From Prochlorococcus sp. AG-347-L21 (GTDB taxonomy: Bacteria > Cyanobacteriota > Cyanobacteriia > PCC-6307 > Cyanobiaceae): DNA of 64,000 nt. Of the stretch, positions 47,569-56,933 are shown in pieces. The stretch covers positions 1-64,000 of the forward strand of contig QCCQ01000002.1 of NCBI GenBank assembly GCA_003278875.1, read 5' to 3'. Position 1 is the first letter of the stretch, and the number at the start of each line of letters is the position of its first letter. The position numbers and the translations under genes were made by a program. Below the pieces are notes generated by a model, which worked only from the letters and a program-made list of their open reading frames with translations, ran no database searches and was not told the origin of the DNA.

Positions 47569-48839
47569 GTTCTAACTCCAAGGGAGTTGAAATTCTTTCT
47601 ATTGGAACAGAGCTACTCTTAGGAAATATTATCAATACAAATGCTCAATGGATTTCTGAACAGTTATCTCAATTAGGCTTAAATCACTTTAGGCAATCAA
47701 CTGTCGGTGATAATTGTGATCGAATTATAAAAGTAATTCAAGAAATATCGAAAAGAAGTAATCTTCTAATTACAACTGGTGGCTTGGGACCCACCCCAGA
47801 TGACTTAACTACTGAAGCAATAGCCAAATCTTTTAATGTATCTCTTTTTGAAAGAGCGCTCTTATGGGATGAAATTAAACAAAAACTTTCAAACTCAAAA
47901 CTTCAGGACGATTCCTCTAGCTTAAGGAAACAATGTTTCTTCCCAGAAAATGCTCAAATTATTAATAACCCTAGGGGCACTGCCCCAGGAATGATTTGGG
48001 AACCAGTAAAAGATTTTACTATCCTTACTTTCCCAGGAGTACCCAGTGAAATGAAAACTATGTGGGAAGAGACGGCGTATGATTTCATTAAAACCAAATT
48101 CTCAGATAACTATTCCTTTTTTTCAAATACTCTTAAATTTGCGGGTATTGGAGAATCAAGCGTTGCTGAAAAAATTAATGATCTATTAAATCTTAAAAAC
48201 CCTACTGTTGCTCCATATGCAAACTTAGGAGAGGTTAAACTCAGAATCACCGCGCGAGCTAAGAACGACCTAGAAGCAAAAAATATAATTAAACCTATTA
48301 AAGAAAAATTAAAAAAAGATTTTTCAAAATTTATTTTTGGAGAGGATAACGATACTCTTCCTAGCGTTTTAATAAAAGAATTAACTAAGAGGAACGAAAC
48401 TATTGTTTTTGCTGAATCCTGCACCGGAGGCCTTTTATCTTCATCACTAACCTCAATATCAGGCTCATCTCAAGTTTTTCAAGGTAGTATTGTTTCCTAT
48501 AGTAATGAACTAAAAAATTCATTATTAAATATTTCTAAAGAAAAGCTTACAAAATATGGAGCTGTTTCTGAAGAAGTTTGTGAGGCCATGGCAATTAATG
48601 TAAAAGAGAAATTAGGAGCAGATTGGGCAATAGCAACTAGTGGAATAGCTGGTCCTAACGGAGGCAGTCAAGATAAACCGGTTGGACTTGTCTATATTTC
48701 AATTTCAGGGCCGAATAATCACATAACTAATATAAAAAAACTATTTAACTCAACACGAAATCGAACAGAAATTCAGAGACTAAGTGTAAATGTGTGTTTG
48801 AACAGCCTCCGATTAATCCTATTATCGAATAGTAAGTAA
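47565..48839 (+). CDS. cinA: CinA-like protein (MoCF domain plus nicotinamide-nucleotide amidase)
   Basis: The 424-residue protein has an N-terminal molybdopterin-binding-like domain ([20 protein letters not shown], then [16 protein letters not shown] and [13 protein letters not shown]). Its C-terminal CinA domain has [24 protein letters not shown]-like [11 protein letters not shown] and [22 protein letters not shown]. The C-terminal domain deamidates NMN in pyridine nucleotide recycling; some members hydrolyse ADP-ribose. Its start overlaps the end of glyA by 4 bp. leuC follows 13 bp downstream. Confidence 0.93.
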   Translation: MSSNSKGVEILSIGTELLLGNIINTNAQWISEQLSQLGLNHFRQSTVGDNCDRIIKVIQEISKRSNLLITTGGLGPTPDDLTTEAIAKSFNVSLFERALLWDEIKQKLSNSKLQDDSSSLRKQCFFPENAQIINNPRGTAPGMIWEPVKDFTILTFPGVPSEMKTMWEETAYDFIKTKFSDNYSFFSNTLKFAGIGESSVAEKINDLLNLKNPTVAPYANLGEVKLRITARAKNDLEAKNIIKPIKEKLKKDFSKFIFGEDNDTLPSVLIKELTKRNETIVFAESCTGGLLSSSLTSISGSSQVFQGSIVSYSNELKNSLLNISKEKLTKYGAVSEEVCEAMAINVKEKLGADWAIATSGIAGPNGGSQDKPVGLVYISISGPNNHITNIKKLFNSTRNRTEIQRLSVNVCLNSLRLILLSNSK

Positions 48840-48852
48840 CTATTTTTACAAA

Positions 48853-50259
48853 TTGAGTCAAGATACCCTATTTGATAAAGTTTGGGATTTACATAAGGTT
48901 TCAAGTCTTCCTGGAGGATCTGATCAAATATTTATTGGTCTTCACCTTATCCATGAAGTGACGAGTCCTCAAGCATTTGGTGCTTTAAAGGACAAAAAAT
49001 TAAAAGTAAAATTCCCTGATAGAACTGTTGCTACAGTTGATCATATTGTGCCAACAGATAATCAGAGCAGGCCTTTCAAAGATAATCTCGCTGAACAGAT
49101 GATTGAAACACTTGAGAAGAATTGCTTAGAACATAAAATAAGATTTTTTAATATTGGTAGCGGTAATCAAGGAATAGTTCATGTAGTGGCACCGGAATTA
49201 GGCCTAACTCAACCAGGAATGACAATCGCTTGCGGAGATTCTCATACTTCAACTCATGGAGCTTTTGGATCAATTGCTTTTGGTATAGGTACCAGTCAAG
49301 TAAGAGATGTTCTTGCTACCCAAACATTAGCGATGAACAAATTGAAAGTGAGGCAGATTTGGTGTGACAATAAATTATCTAAGGGTGTTTATGCTAAAGA
49401 TTTAGTCCTTCATATAATTAATAAACTTGGTGTAAAGGCAGGAGTAGGTTTTGCATATGAATTCGCAGGACCTGCGATACATGAATTATCAATGGAAGAA
49501 AGGATGACGATATGCAATATGTCTATTGAAGGAGGAGCAAGATGCGGTTACATCAACCCTGATGAAAAGACCTTTAGTTACATTAAAAATAAATTATATG
49601 CCCCAAAAAACAAGCATTGGAATAGAGCGCTCAGATGGTGGGAATCATTAAAAAGCGATGAAAATTCAATTTATGATGACGTAATTAAAATAGATGCTTC
49701 TAAGGTAGAACCAACTGTAACCTGGGGGATTACTCCCGGCCAAAGTATAAGCATTAATCAACAAATCCCTTTTTTAGATGACTTATCCCCAAATGATAAA
49801 TTAGTTGCAGAAGAGGCTTATGAATATATGAGTTTCAAGCCTGGACAATTAATAAAAGATACTCCTATAGACGTTTGTTTCATAGGTAGTTGCACAAATG
49901 GAAGAATCAGTGACTTAAGAGTTGCAGCTAAAGTATTAAAAGGCAAAAAAGTATCCAAGAATGTCAAAGCATTTGCAGTTCCAGGTTCAGAAAAAGTAGC
50001 CACTGAAGCAAAACAAGAAGGTCTTGATCAGATATTTAAGGATTCTGGATTTCAATGGAGAGAGCCTGGTTGCTCAATGTGTTTAGCAATGAATTCAGAT
50101 AAGCTAATAGGTAATCAAGTTAGTGCTAGTTCTAGTAATAGAAATTTCAAAGGTCGGCAAGGATCTCCCAGTGGAAGAACACTGCTCATGAGTCCAGCAA
50201 TGGTTGCTGCCGCTGCAATTAATGGCAAAGTCAGTGACGTTAGAGAATTTATCAACTGA
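48853..50259 (+). CDS. leuC: 3-isopropylmalate dehydratase large subunit
   Basis: The 468-residue LeuC has the aconitase-family blocks [35 protein letters not shown] and [13 protein letters not shown]. These carry the three cluster-ligand Cys for the 4Fe-4S centre. It isomerises isopropylmalate in leucine synthesis with LeuD, encoded next. The start is TTG at 48853 ([15 protein letters not shown]). Its stop TGA overlaps the leuD ATG by a base, so translation is probably coupled. Confidence 0.97.
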   Translation: MSQDTLFDKVWDLHKVSSLPGGSDQIFIGLHLIHEVTSPQAFGALKDKKLKVKFPDRTVATVDHIVPTDNQSRPFKDNLAEQMIETLEKNCLEHKIRFFNIGSGNQGIVHVVAPELGLTQPGMTIACGDSHTSTHGAFGSIAFGIGTSQVRDVLATQTLAMNKLKVRQIWCDNKLSKGVYAKDLVLHIINKLGVKAGVGFAYEFAGPAIHELSMEERMTICNMSIEGGARCGYINPDEKTFSYIKNKLYAPKNKHWNRALRWWESLKSDENSIYDDVIKIDASKVEPTVTWGITPGQSISINQQIPFLDDLSPNDKLVAEEAYEYMSFKPGQLIKDTPIDVCFIGSCTNGRISDLRVAAKVLKGKKVSKNVKAFAVPGSEKVATEAKQEGLDQIFKDSGFQWREPGCSMCLAMNSDKLIGNQVSASSSNRNFKGRQGSPSGRTLLMSPAMVAAAAINGKVSDVREFIN

Positions 50260-50882
50260 TGAAATCAGAGTTTATCCCGCCAATTGGAAAAATTTCAAAT
50301 ATTAACGGGCAATGTATCTCATTGATTGGAAATGATATTGATACAGATCGAATAATACCAGCGCGTTTTTTGAAGTGTGTTAACTTTGATTCATTGGGTG
50401 AATCTGTTTTTGAAGATGATAGAAAAACTTTAAAAGGAAGGCATCCTTTTGATCTTGAGGAAAACAAAAATTCCTCGATACTAATTGTTAATAGCAATTT
50501 TGGATGTGGTTCCAGCAGAGAACATGCTCCACAAGCGCTCATAAGATGGGGTATAAAAGCAATTATAGGGGAAAGTTTCGCCGATATTTTTTACAGTAAC
50601 TGTATTGCAATCGGAATTCCCTGTTTTACGCTACCTAAAAAATCCATAGAAGAAATACAAAACTATTGCGATGAGCAATTTTTATTTTTAGAAATTGATC
50701 TGAAAAAATCCTTCGCAAAATCTAAAGATTTTAATTTAAATCTTGAGATTAAGGAAAGCTCAAGAAAAATGTTCTTATCAGGAGAATGGGATGCTACTTC
50801 AACACTACTTGACAATGAAAATCTAATAGAAAATAAATTTAACCGATTACCTTATATAAAATTTAACTCTCATTACTCTTAG
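50259..50882 (+). CDS. leuD: 3-isopropylmalate dehydratase small subunit
   Basis: The 207-residue LeuD has GNDIDTDRIIPARFLK, SNFGCGSSREHAPQAL and IGESFADIFYSNCIAIGIP, the swivelling-domain motifs of the aconitase family. It partners LeuC in the second committed step of leucine synthesis. Length is normal. It starts on the last base of leuC. Its stop codon directly abuts that of the convergent LptD-like gene. Confidence 0.96.
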   Translation: MKSEFIPPIGKISNINGQCISLIGNDIDTDRIIPARFLKCVNFDSLGESVFEDDRKTLKGRHPFDLEENKNSSILIVNSNFGCGSSREHAPQALIRWGIKAIIGESFADIFYSNCIAIGIPCFTLPKKSIEEIQNYCDEQFLFLEIDLKKSFAKSKDFNLNLEIKESSRKMFLSGEWDATSTLLDNENLIENKFNRLPYIKFNSHYS

Positions 50883-52868
50883 CTATCTAAATCCAAATAA
50901 CTTGAAAGAGATCCCCCCTGCTTGATTATGAGGTTGATAAAAAATACCAAATTCATAGGATCTTTTTTTCCAATTTAAAGAAATTTTAGAATTTATAAAT
51001 TCACCATAATCATCTGAATCATTTGTTAAATTTAAAGTCCCAAAGCTTTTAAGAACAACTGGTCCAAATAATTGCTGATCAAAAGAAATATTTAGGGTGA
51101 AGTTTTCATAATTTTGGTCAAATTTAAATACACTTTCTCCATTATTAAATTTATAGAAAGGGAAGAGACTTATACGAGTATAGTCAAAAGTTTTATTTTT
51201 AAAATTACCAAATATCAATTCTGGGCCTATTCCAAAACCTAAATATTCTTGATGATCTCCATTTTCATATAAAGAATATGATGCTTTTAATTTTGTATTA
51301 AGACTTAAGCCTTTAGTGATTGGTTCAGGAACATACTTATAGGAAATATCAATAGATTTTTTTTCAGGATTTAAGATTCTAATTGGGAATTTCTGATCAA
51401 GAGAATAAAACAAATTCCCTTTTAAGTTAGTTACCAGATTTTTACTATTTAAAGCCTCTGCTGTTAAATTAGCGAACCCAAAAGATAAAACTTCTTTCTT
51501 TTGAATACCATCAACAATCCAATTATTTTCTTTTTGCAATTTTGAACCATAACCTGAGTAAATTTCTGCTTCACCCAAGGAACCATTCCAGACCCTCTCT
51601 CTATAAATTCCAAAAAAACTTTTTTCCCATTTTGAATCTAATAAATCAATTTCTTTACTCAATTCAGTTTTAAATCTAAATGCATCTGAAAATTTATTAA
51701 AATCAAGAGTATTTAAATTCTTGTCTATTCTTAAATCCCAGGTATTTATTTTGCCTTTTATTATGGACTTTAAAGCAAAGTAATCTTCAAAACTCGTATT
51801 CCTCTTAACCTTACTTGAAGTTATTGATTCGTCCTTATTAACAAAACTTTTTGTATATCCTTTAAGTGAGCGTTGAATTAAGAATTGCGGCTCTAAATCG
51901 AGAATGAAATTATTAAATATCTCTACAGAGTTAAATTTCCTGCCAATAAAATAACCATCTTTATCTAAATTTTCATATCCTAAATTCCATCTATTATCAA
52001 TTTGAGAATTATTAAAGTTAAAAGCTCTATCACCTAACCAAAAAGGGATCGATACTTTCTCATCAATTATTAGATAATTTAATGAAGACTTAAATCGTAA
52101 TTTTTCATCTCGAGGATAAACCTCTAATGAATTAATTGCTAATTTTACTTGCTTTGATTCTAGTAAATCATTACTAAACAAAGCCTTCTTACTTTTCCAT
52201 TTTTCTCCATCTATAGTCATCTTATCTGTGTAAAACAACCAATTCTCAACCTTATTAGGGGTATATAAAACTTCCTTTTTGTTTATTTCAAGTAAACTTT
52301 CAATCTTATTAATATCTGACAAGCTGAAATTTGAGGATAAGTCATCCATCAAAAAATTGGTATTAATAGATCCCTTAACATCTAATAAATAACCTTTTTC
52401 ATTTAAAAAACTGTACTCTAGTTGTGCAACTTTGAAAAATTGACCCCCTATTTGAAGAGATATATTTCCTTTAGCACTAATTTTTTTATTAAACTTATCG
52501 TAAATTAAAGAATCTGCTTTAAGCAGTTTGCCTCTATAAGAAACAGATACATTACCCTCAGCATATATAACATCATTTATTTCAGACTGTTTATCAGATT
52601 GAATTATTAATTCTCTTTGCTCTTCGGCATTGGCCACTAATGATGAATCAAGATTTTTCTGTAAATTAACAGGGGAAGTATTATGATTAGAAACTTTTGA
52701 AGAACTTGATAAATTCTCTTCATTAATAGATTTTGACCAAATCAATTTGGTATTTCGATTATTGATATTTTTATTAATTTTTACGAAATCAGCTGATTTT
52801 GATGGCTGTAGGAAATTAATAAATAAAAAAGAAAAAAATATTAACTTTTTTGATATTCCAGAAATCAA
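50883..52868 (-). CDS. LptD-like outer-membrane beta-barrel protein (DUF3769 type)
   Basis: The 661-residue protein has an N-terminal signal peptide (LIFFSFLFINFLQPSKSA), an OstA-like segment (about 90-160: VIYAEGNVSVSYRGKLLKAD, then KGNISLQIGGQFFK) and a long region rich in alternating aromatic and polar residues typical of a beta-barrel, ending GGISFKLFGFR with a terminal Phe-Arg. Cyanobacterial DUF3769 proteins are thought to be LptD counterparts that insert LPS in the outer membrane. The start is TTG at 52868. psbI lies 20 bp upstream on the same strand. Confidence 0.83.
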   Translation of the reverse strand: MISGISKKLIFFSFLFINFLQPSKSADFVKINKNINNRNTKLIWSKSINEENLSSSSKVSNHNTSPVNLQKNLDSSLVANAEEQRELIIQSDKQSEINDVIYAEGNVSVSYRGKLLKADSLIYDKFNKKISAKGNISLQIGGQFFKVAQLEYSFLNEKGYLLDVKGSINTNFLMDDLSSNFSLSDINKIESLLEINKKEVLYTPNKVENWLFYTDKMTIDGEKWKSKKALFSNDLLESKQVKLAINSLEVYPRDEKLRFKSSLNYLIIDEKVSIPFWLGDRAFNFNNSQIDNRWNLGYENLDKDGYFIGRKFNSVEIFNNFILDLEPQFLIQRSLKGYTKSFVNKDESITSSKVKRNTSFEDYFALKSIIKGKINTWDLRIDKNLNTLDFNKFSDAFRFKTELSKEIDLLDSKWEKSFFGIYRERVWNGSLGEAEIYSGYGSKLQKENNWIVDGIQKKEVLSFGFANLTAEALNSKNLVTNLKGNLFYSLDQKFPIRILNPEKKSIDISYKYVPEPITKGLSLNTKLKASYSLYENGDHQEYLGFGIGPELIFGNFKNKTFDYTRISLFPFYKFNNGESVFKFDQNYENFTLNISFDQQLFGPVVLKSFGTLNLTNDSDDYGEFINSKISLNWKKRSYEFGIFYQPHNQAGGISFKLFGFR

Positions 52869-52888
52869 TTTAAAAATTTATTAAGAGA

Positions 52889-53017
52889 TTAATCCTGAGG
52901 ACTTTCTAAATCTTTTCTATTTGGAGTTCTTGTTGGGTCACTTGCTAAAAATCCGAAAAGAAATATACCAACAAAGAAAAAGACAATTGTGTAAACAGAA
53001 ATTTTTAAGGCGAGCAT
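52889..53017 (-). CDS. psbI: photosystem II protein I
   Basis: From ATG at 53017 the minus strand reads 42 residues: [20 protein letters not shown], then [22 protein letters not shown]. This is PsbI, a one-span subunit beside D1 and CP43 that acts early in photosystem II assembly. The hydrophilic tail is slightly longer than the 36-38 residues of other groups, as usual in marine picocyanobacteria. psbN is upstream on the same strand with a 108-bp gap. Confidence 0.97.
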
Positions 53018-53125
53018 GGAATTACTAGTGCTGACAGATTTATATCCTATTAAATTTATAATTAAAATATGGTTTATTGTTTACTTTTTGTATTTTTGGA
53101 AAATTTTGAAATACTTTAAGGAAGA

Positions 53126-53278
53126 TTAATCATCATGGTCATCCCAAGGATCGGTAAGCTTTGCGGCTTTGGGTCCGAATGCAGTCCAAAGACCAAAACC
53201 GGTTAAAGCAAGAAGTAATGCCAGAATTGTGACAGCTATAGAAACTGCCGGATCTGGGGCAGATGATAAAGTTTGCAT
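53126..53278 (-). CDS. psbN: PsbN, photosystem II assembly/repair protein
   Basis: ATG at 53278 opens a 50-residue PsbN: MQTLSSAPDPAVSIAVTILA, a single span, then LTGFGLWTAFGPKAAKLTDP and an acidic tail WDDHDD. PsbN is not a stable photosystem II subunit; it assists assembly and repair. It is divergent from psbH across a 79-bp spacer, the arrangement conserved in cyanobacteria and chloroplasts. Confidence 0.97.
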   Translation of the reverse strand: MQTLSSAPDPAVSIAVTILALLLALTGFGLWTAFGPKAAKLTDPWDDHDD

Positions 53279-53307
53279 CAATTTTGCTAAGTTTGTAAAC
53301 AATTTAT

Positions 53308-53323
53308 GTATAAGCTCTTATAC
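53308..53323. promoter_or_regulatory. inverted repeat in the psbN/psbH divergent spacer
   Basis: GTATAAG-CT-CTTATAC is a perfect 7-bp inverted repeat with a 2-bp centre, about midway between the divergent psbN and psbH starts (30 and 35 bp away). It includes TATAC, which could form part of a psbH -10 (TATACAAT). An operator or overlapping divergent -10 elements are both possible; its role is not known. Confidence 0.35.
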
Positions 53324-53357
53324 AATAACGAAATAATATTCGACTTTGTGAATTCAA

Positions 53358-53558
53358 ATGGGACAAAAAACAGCATTAGGCAGTCTTTTAAAAGCAATTG
53401 GCAATTCAGGTCAAGGGAAAGTGGTACCTGGTTGGGGAGCAGTTCCTATTATGACTGTCATAGGACTACTGCTACTTGTGTTTTTAGTTATCCTTCTACA
53501 AATTTATAACCAATCTTTACTACTACAAGGTTTCTCAGTAGATTGGAACGGTAACTAA
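53358..53558 (+). CDS. psbH: photosystem II protein H
   Basis: The 66-residue PsbH reads [20 protein letters not shown], then [20 protein letters not shown] with the span, and ends [13 protein letters not shown]. PsbH is a one-span photosystem II subunit that supports CP47 binding and D1 turnover. The phosphorylatable N-terminus of plants is absent, as in all cyanobacteria. It is divergent from psbN. The following 150 bp (53559-53711) are extremely AT-rich with no feature I can identify before pth. Confidence 0.97.
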   Translation: MGQKTALGSLLKAIGNSGQGKVVPGWGAVPIMTVIGLLLLVFLVILLQIYNQSLLLQGFSVDWNGN

Positions 53559-53711
53559 TTGCACGAAGTTTTCGCAAAAAGTTTTTTAGTTCATTTATAG
53601 ATTGCTAAATATCTGTTTTAAAAACTGTTTAAAATTTTTTGTTTTTATTAATTAGTTATATTTTATATATATATTTATTATTTTAAATAAAAAGAGATTT
53701 AGCAATAAATC

Positions 53712-54314
53712 ATGAAAGAAATATATTTAATTGGACTAGGAAATCCTGGTAAAAAATATTTTAACAGTAGACATAATATAGGTTTTTTGCTGCTTGAAAA
53801 TTTTTCGAAAAAATATAATTCAAATTTTCTTTTAAAAGATAAGCTTAAAAGTTCTTGCTCAGAATTTCAAATCAATCATTCTACTTTCAGGTTATTTTTA
53901 CCAAATACGTTCATGAACAACAGTGGTGATGCTGTCCGTGCAATAGTTGATTGGTACAAAATAAATTTAGATCAGATTTTCATAATAGTCGATGATAAAG
54001 ATCTTCCCCTTGGAAAAATAAGGTTTAGAAAAAAAGGAAGCTCTGGAGGACATAATGGTCTTAAAAGTATCATTGAAAAATTGCAAACACAAAATTTTAA
54101 CAGAATAAGAATTGGTATTGGTTCACCTCCCTTAATAAAAGGAAAAAATAATTTCGATACCATTTCGCATGTATTAGGCAATATTTCTATAGAAGAAAAA
54201 TCAATATTAGATAAAGTATATTCAAGAGTAATAGAATCCCTTGAACAACTAAATATTAAAAAAGAAGAGTACATAATGAATGAATTAAATTCTTTTGATA
54301 AAGAGCAACCTTAA
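53712..54314 (+). CDS. pth: peptidyl-tRNA hydrolase
   Basis: The 200-residue Pth has LIGLGNPGKKYFNSRHNIGF (Asn and catalytic His), PNTFMNNSGDAVRAI, IVDDKDLPLGKIRFRKKGSSGGHNGLKSI (split here only by commas of family numbering) and RIRIGIGSPP. It releases peptides from prematurely dropped peptidyl-tRNAs. The expected Asp in VDDKDLPLG is present. Length matches the family. The DUF3146-like gene follows 3 bp downstream. Confidence 0.95.
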   Translation: MKEIYLIGLGNPGKKYFNSRHNIGFLLLENFSKKYNSNFLLKDKLKSSCSEFQINHSTFRLFLPNTFMNNSGDAVRAIVDWYKINLDQIFIIVDDKDLPLGKIRFRKKGSSGGHNGLKSIIEKLQTQNFNRIRIGIGSPPLIKGKNNFDTISHVLGNISIEEKSILDKVYSRVIESLEQLNIKKEEYIMNELNSFDKEQP

Positions 54315-54317
54315 GAA

Positions 54318-54575
54318 ATGCATTCAAAACCTGAAACGATTGCCAATGTAAGTGTTAAGGAATATTGCTTCTCCAAAAAGCAAATTCAGGGGGTTGTGAA
54401 AGCTAGTCAATTTAAATGGACTTTTATATGGTCTTTTAATAAAGGTTTATTGACGGTAAATCCACCTTTAGGAAGAGCATTAATTGAGGATGCCTTATTG
54501 AGATTTTTATTAAAAAAAGATTATGAATTAGAAGCAGGGAATGAATATAAATTCACTATTTCAGCCAAGTTTTAA
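54318..54575 (+). CDS. DUF3146-family small conserved protein
   Basis: The 85-residue protein has a beta-rich pattern: EYCFSKKQIQGVVKASQFKW, TFIWSFNKGLLTVNPPLGRA and LIEDALLRFLLKKDYELEAG, ending in YKFTISAKF. I recognise the LGRALI-x-x-x-L-x-RFL pattern of DUF3146, a family of unknown function found in cyanobacteria. ATG at 54318 is 3 bp after pth, so they are likely cotranscribed. Its last 20 bp overlap the convergent RNase H-fold gene. Confidence 0.8.
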   Translation: MHSKPETIANVSVKEYCFSKKQIQGVVKASQFKWTFIWSFNKGLLTVNPPLGRALIEDALLRFLLKKDYELEAGNEYKFTISAKF

Positions 54576-54993
54576 AATCTATATTTTGATTCAAAGTAAA
54601 CTTCATTTTGCAGTAGTCTTCTAAAATAATCAAAGCTGATATGGCATCAAGGTTTTTATTAAGAATAAAAATTTCTCTAGGTATTAAAAACTTCAGTCCA
54701 CTAATTGGAAAAAGTTCGAAATATCTCGCTTTAGCCCTGTAGGTAGTATTTTTTTCCTCAAAAGTTATTATTTCTTTTTTAAAAAAATGTAGTTTTTCTC
54801 TAATTTCTATACTGGTGGTGCCGTTGCCAATTATGATTTGGGCTACATCCTCGGAGGTAATTAAATTTCTAAGATAATTCTCAAGTAATTCAGTTTTAAG
54901 AATAATCGCTTCGTAAACTTTTTTTTCACTAATTTCAGCTAAGACTAATCCGCATTTACTTTTTCCAGGATCAATAGTTATTACTCTAGCCAT
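54556..54993 (-). CDS. RNase H-fold (RuvC/YqgF-like) protein, unknown function
   Basis: The 145-residue protein starts RVITIDPGKSKCGLVLAEIS, an actin/RNase H-like first strand with Asp8, followed by AQIIIGNGTTSIEIREKL, ITFEEKNTT (a Glu in the second acidic position) and DAISALIILEDY (a third acidic). This resembles Holliday-junction resolvase-like RuvC/YqgF proteins, though it is not clearly RuvX. It could be a nuclease. It is paired with DUF3084 directly upstream with no spacer, suggesting related work. It overlaps the DUF3146 gene by 20 bp. Confidence 0.75.
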   Translation of the reverse strand: MARVITIDPGKSKCGLVLAEISEKKVYEAIILKTELLENYLRNLITSEDVAQIIIGNGTTSIEIREKLHFFKKEIITFEEKNTTYRAKARYFELFPISGLKFLIPREIFILNKNLDAISALIILEDYCKMKFTLNQNIDFKTWLK

Positions 54994-55959
54994 TTAAGAT
55001 GGAATCTTTACAATATTAATTTCAACTACTATGGGTTCTACAGTTTTGCTATCTCTCAAAGATACTACTTCTAACCTAAAATTTATATCTTGATTCTCTT
55101 GAAGAAAGTCTCTTATTTTTTTAACAAAATTTCCGTTTGTATTAATTTCACCAACTTGTGAACCTTTTGACCTAATTTCATCCCTTGTTTCTTTAAGCAA
55201 TGTTTTAATTTTTAAATTTATTGCTTTAAAATTTAAATCACTTTCTCTCAAAATTGAACTTGTAATTACGTCTCCTTTTTTGACTATAAATTTATTCTCT
55301 AATAAATCAGGAGATACAAAAACATAATTATCCCCTTTTAAAACATTTGTTGCTGATTTAATTAATAAAACCCAGTCGCCACCTTTAGAAGCTATTGTTT
55401 CAATTTTTGCAATATCACTAGGTCTCCACAAAAGAATATTCTTTGCATCTTTATTAATCGGGATGACAATATTTCTAACAAATTTATCAGCTTCATTATA
55501 GATTTTTGTTAAGTCTAATTTTATATTTGAGCCGGAATTAACCTCAGCAATAAATAAAGTTTGCCCTCTTTTAATAACAACATTTCCCCTCCTAAATTCT
55601 TTAATATTACTTTTTAATTGATTTAACTCTCTTTCTTTTTGAATAATCTTACTTTCAAGTTCCTTTCGTTCTCTCTGTAAAGGGATTAAAGCCTTTTTAC
55701 TTTTATCTAAAGTTTTTTGCAACAAAGGAATGTCTACAAAAAGCCTTTGCCTAAATTCTTCACTGACTAAAATCAATAACCCTATTGATATTGAACTAAT
55801 AAACCCTCCGGTAATTATGGTAATGATAGTTGCTGTTTTTTTCGGTCTTAATTTTAAGATACTAAATCTTGCTTTTCCGATCTTTGTTCCAAGAATATCC
55901 CCAAATGGAGCAATAAGTCCCCCTAAAAATATTAAAAAAACAATTAAAATCCAAGCCAC
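54994..55959 (-). CDS. DUF3084-family membrane protein with coiled coil
   Basis: The 321-residue protein has an N-terminal span (WILIVFLIFLGGLIAPFGDI), KARFSILKLRPKKTATIITI, and a second span (about 41-64), then a coiled coil (about 80-120: KSKKALIPLQRERKELESKI) and a beta-rich C-terminal part. I assign it to DUF3084, a cyanobacterial family of unknown function. The topology suggests a membrane anchor with an exposed coiled coil. It is directly followed, without spacer, by the RNase H-fold gene, so the two are translated as a unit. Confidence 0.85.
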   Translation of the reverse strand: MAWILIVFLIFLGGLIAPFGDILGTKIGKARFSILKLRPKKTATIITIITGGFISSISIGLLILVSEEFRQRLFVDIPLLQKTLDKSKKALIPLQRERKELESKIIQKERELNQLKSNIKEFRRGNVVIKRGQTLFIAEVNSGSNIKLDLTKIYNEADKFVRNIVIPINKDAKNILLWRPSDIAKIETIASKGGDWVLLIKSATNVLKGDNYVFVSPDLLENKFIVKKGDVITSSILRESDLNFKAINLKIKTLLKETRDEIRSKGSQVGEINTNGNFVKKIRDFLQENQDINFRLEVVSLRDSKTVEPIVVEINIVKIPS

Positions 55960-55998
55960 ACTTTTGCATACACTCAGTACATCATAATTTATGATGAA

Positions 55999-56733
55999 TC
56001 AATTAAATCTTTTTGCAAGAGCAATTGGATCGAACACTGTGATCCTTTTTCTTTCAATATTAAGAAGCCCTGAATCCTTTAAATCTCCCAATAATCTAGT
56101 AATAGTTACTCTTGTAGAACCAATAGCTTCAGCAATTGCCTGGTGTGAAAGCCTTAGATCTATCGTAATACCTTTTTCACTTGCAACTCCAAAGTCCCTA
56201 CAAAGAACCATTAAAAAACTTACTAAACGAGAAGACATATCTCTATGTGTAAGAGTTTCTATCATTGTTTCAGTTTGCAGGATTCTACTAGAAAGACCCT
56301 GTAACAAAAGTAGTCCTACTGATGCATCTTCCTCTATAGCTCTTAAAACAGAATTTGCAGGTGCCGTTATCATTTCAACTCTTGTGAATGCTATGGCATG
56401 GTAAAAACGATCAGATCTATGGCCTGTTAGAAGAGATAAAACACCAAAGAGACTATTCTCTCTTAAAAGAGCAACAGTTATTTCTTCACCTGACTCATAA
56501 ACTCTTGAAAGTCTCACTGCACCTCTTCTTATAAGATAAACCCTTTCAGCGGGGTCCCCGGGGAAAAATATTGTTTTAGATCTCTCAACCATTTCTGTGC
56601 TTGCTCCATCTAGACCTTTAATCACTTCCATTAAAGTTCTATTAATTGGAAAACGTTCTCCAACGGAATTGATTTTACTTTGTCCTGACTGTTGCGAACT
56701 AAAGCGGTTGAATCCTCGGGAAGCAGGTATCAT
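55999..56733 (-). CDS. ntcA: global nitrogen regulator NtcA
   Basis: The 244-residue CRP-family regulator has a cyclic-nucleotide-like effector domain ([40 protein letters not shown]) and a winged helix-turn-helix with [20 protein letters not shown] (the recognition helix Arg-Val-Thr are the NtcA residues) and [12 protein letters not shown]. NtcA binds 2-oxoglutarate and GTA-N8-TAC sites to activate nitrogen genes. An extra 20 residues at the N-terminus are usual for Prochlorococcus. It probably regulates itself through the box upstream and controls amt at 41472-42932. Confidence 0.97.
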   Translation of the reverse strand: MIPASRGFNRFSSQQSGQSKINSVGERFPINRTLMEVIKGLDGASTEMVERSKTIFFPGDPAERVYLIRRGAVRLSRVYESGEEITVALLRENSLFGVLSLLTGHRSDRFYHAIAFTRVEMITAPANSVLRAIEEDASVGLLLLQGLSSRILQTETMIETLTHRDMSSRLVSFLMVLCRDFGVASEKGITIDLRLSHQAIAEAIGSTRVTITRLLGDLKDSGLLNIERKRITVFDPIALAKRFN

Positions 56734-56753
56734 AAATATCTTTACTATTAAAA

Positions 56754-56795
56754 AATTTAAGGAGACGCTATAAAATATCTTGTATCAACAGTAAC
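56754..56795 (-). promoter_or_regulatory. putative autoregulatory NtcA-dependent promoter of ntcA
   Basis: On the minus strand GTT-N8-TAC (56782-56795) is one base off the NtcA consensus. After 22 nt it is followed by TAAATT (56754-56759), the same -10 hexamer as at amt. The transcript would start around 56747, leaving a leader of about 14 nt before ntcA. Autoregulation of ntcA is well known in cyanobacteria, which supports the reading. Confidence 0.55.
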
Positions 56796-56816
56796 AATTT
56801 TTAATTTTTATTTGTT

Positions 56817-56868
56817 TATCAACAGCCCTTTTTTTAAGCAGTTTGTTGTTGCTTAACCCTTTTTTAAG
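56817..56868. repeat. short direct repeats in the ntcA upstream region
   Basis: The 200-bp divergent spacer holds two pairs of direct repeats. TATCAACAG occurs at 56783-56791 and 56817-56825. CCC-T7-AAG at 56826-56838 recurs as CCC-T6-AAG at 56857-56868, 31 bp apart, about three helical turns. The first TATCAACAG lies within the NtcA-like box. They may be regulatory binding sites for a divergent promoter pair. Confidence 0.35.
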
Positions 56869-56933
56869 TAAAATTACACTATATGCAGCGTCAGTAGATT
56901 CTAATTATACTGCATGTAGAAAGAATTTAAATA

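Noticed and set aside
53306..53509. 67-codon ORF in another frame across psbH
   Set aside because: It is a shadow of psbH, which has a full family match in its own frame.
53559..53711. Very AT-rich spacer before pth as an origin or attachment site
   Set aside because: No DnaA boxes, repeats or integrase gene are visible; it is simply AT-rich intergenic DNA.
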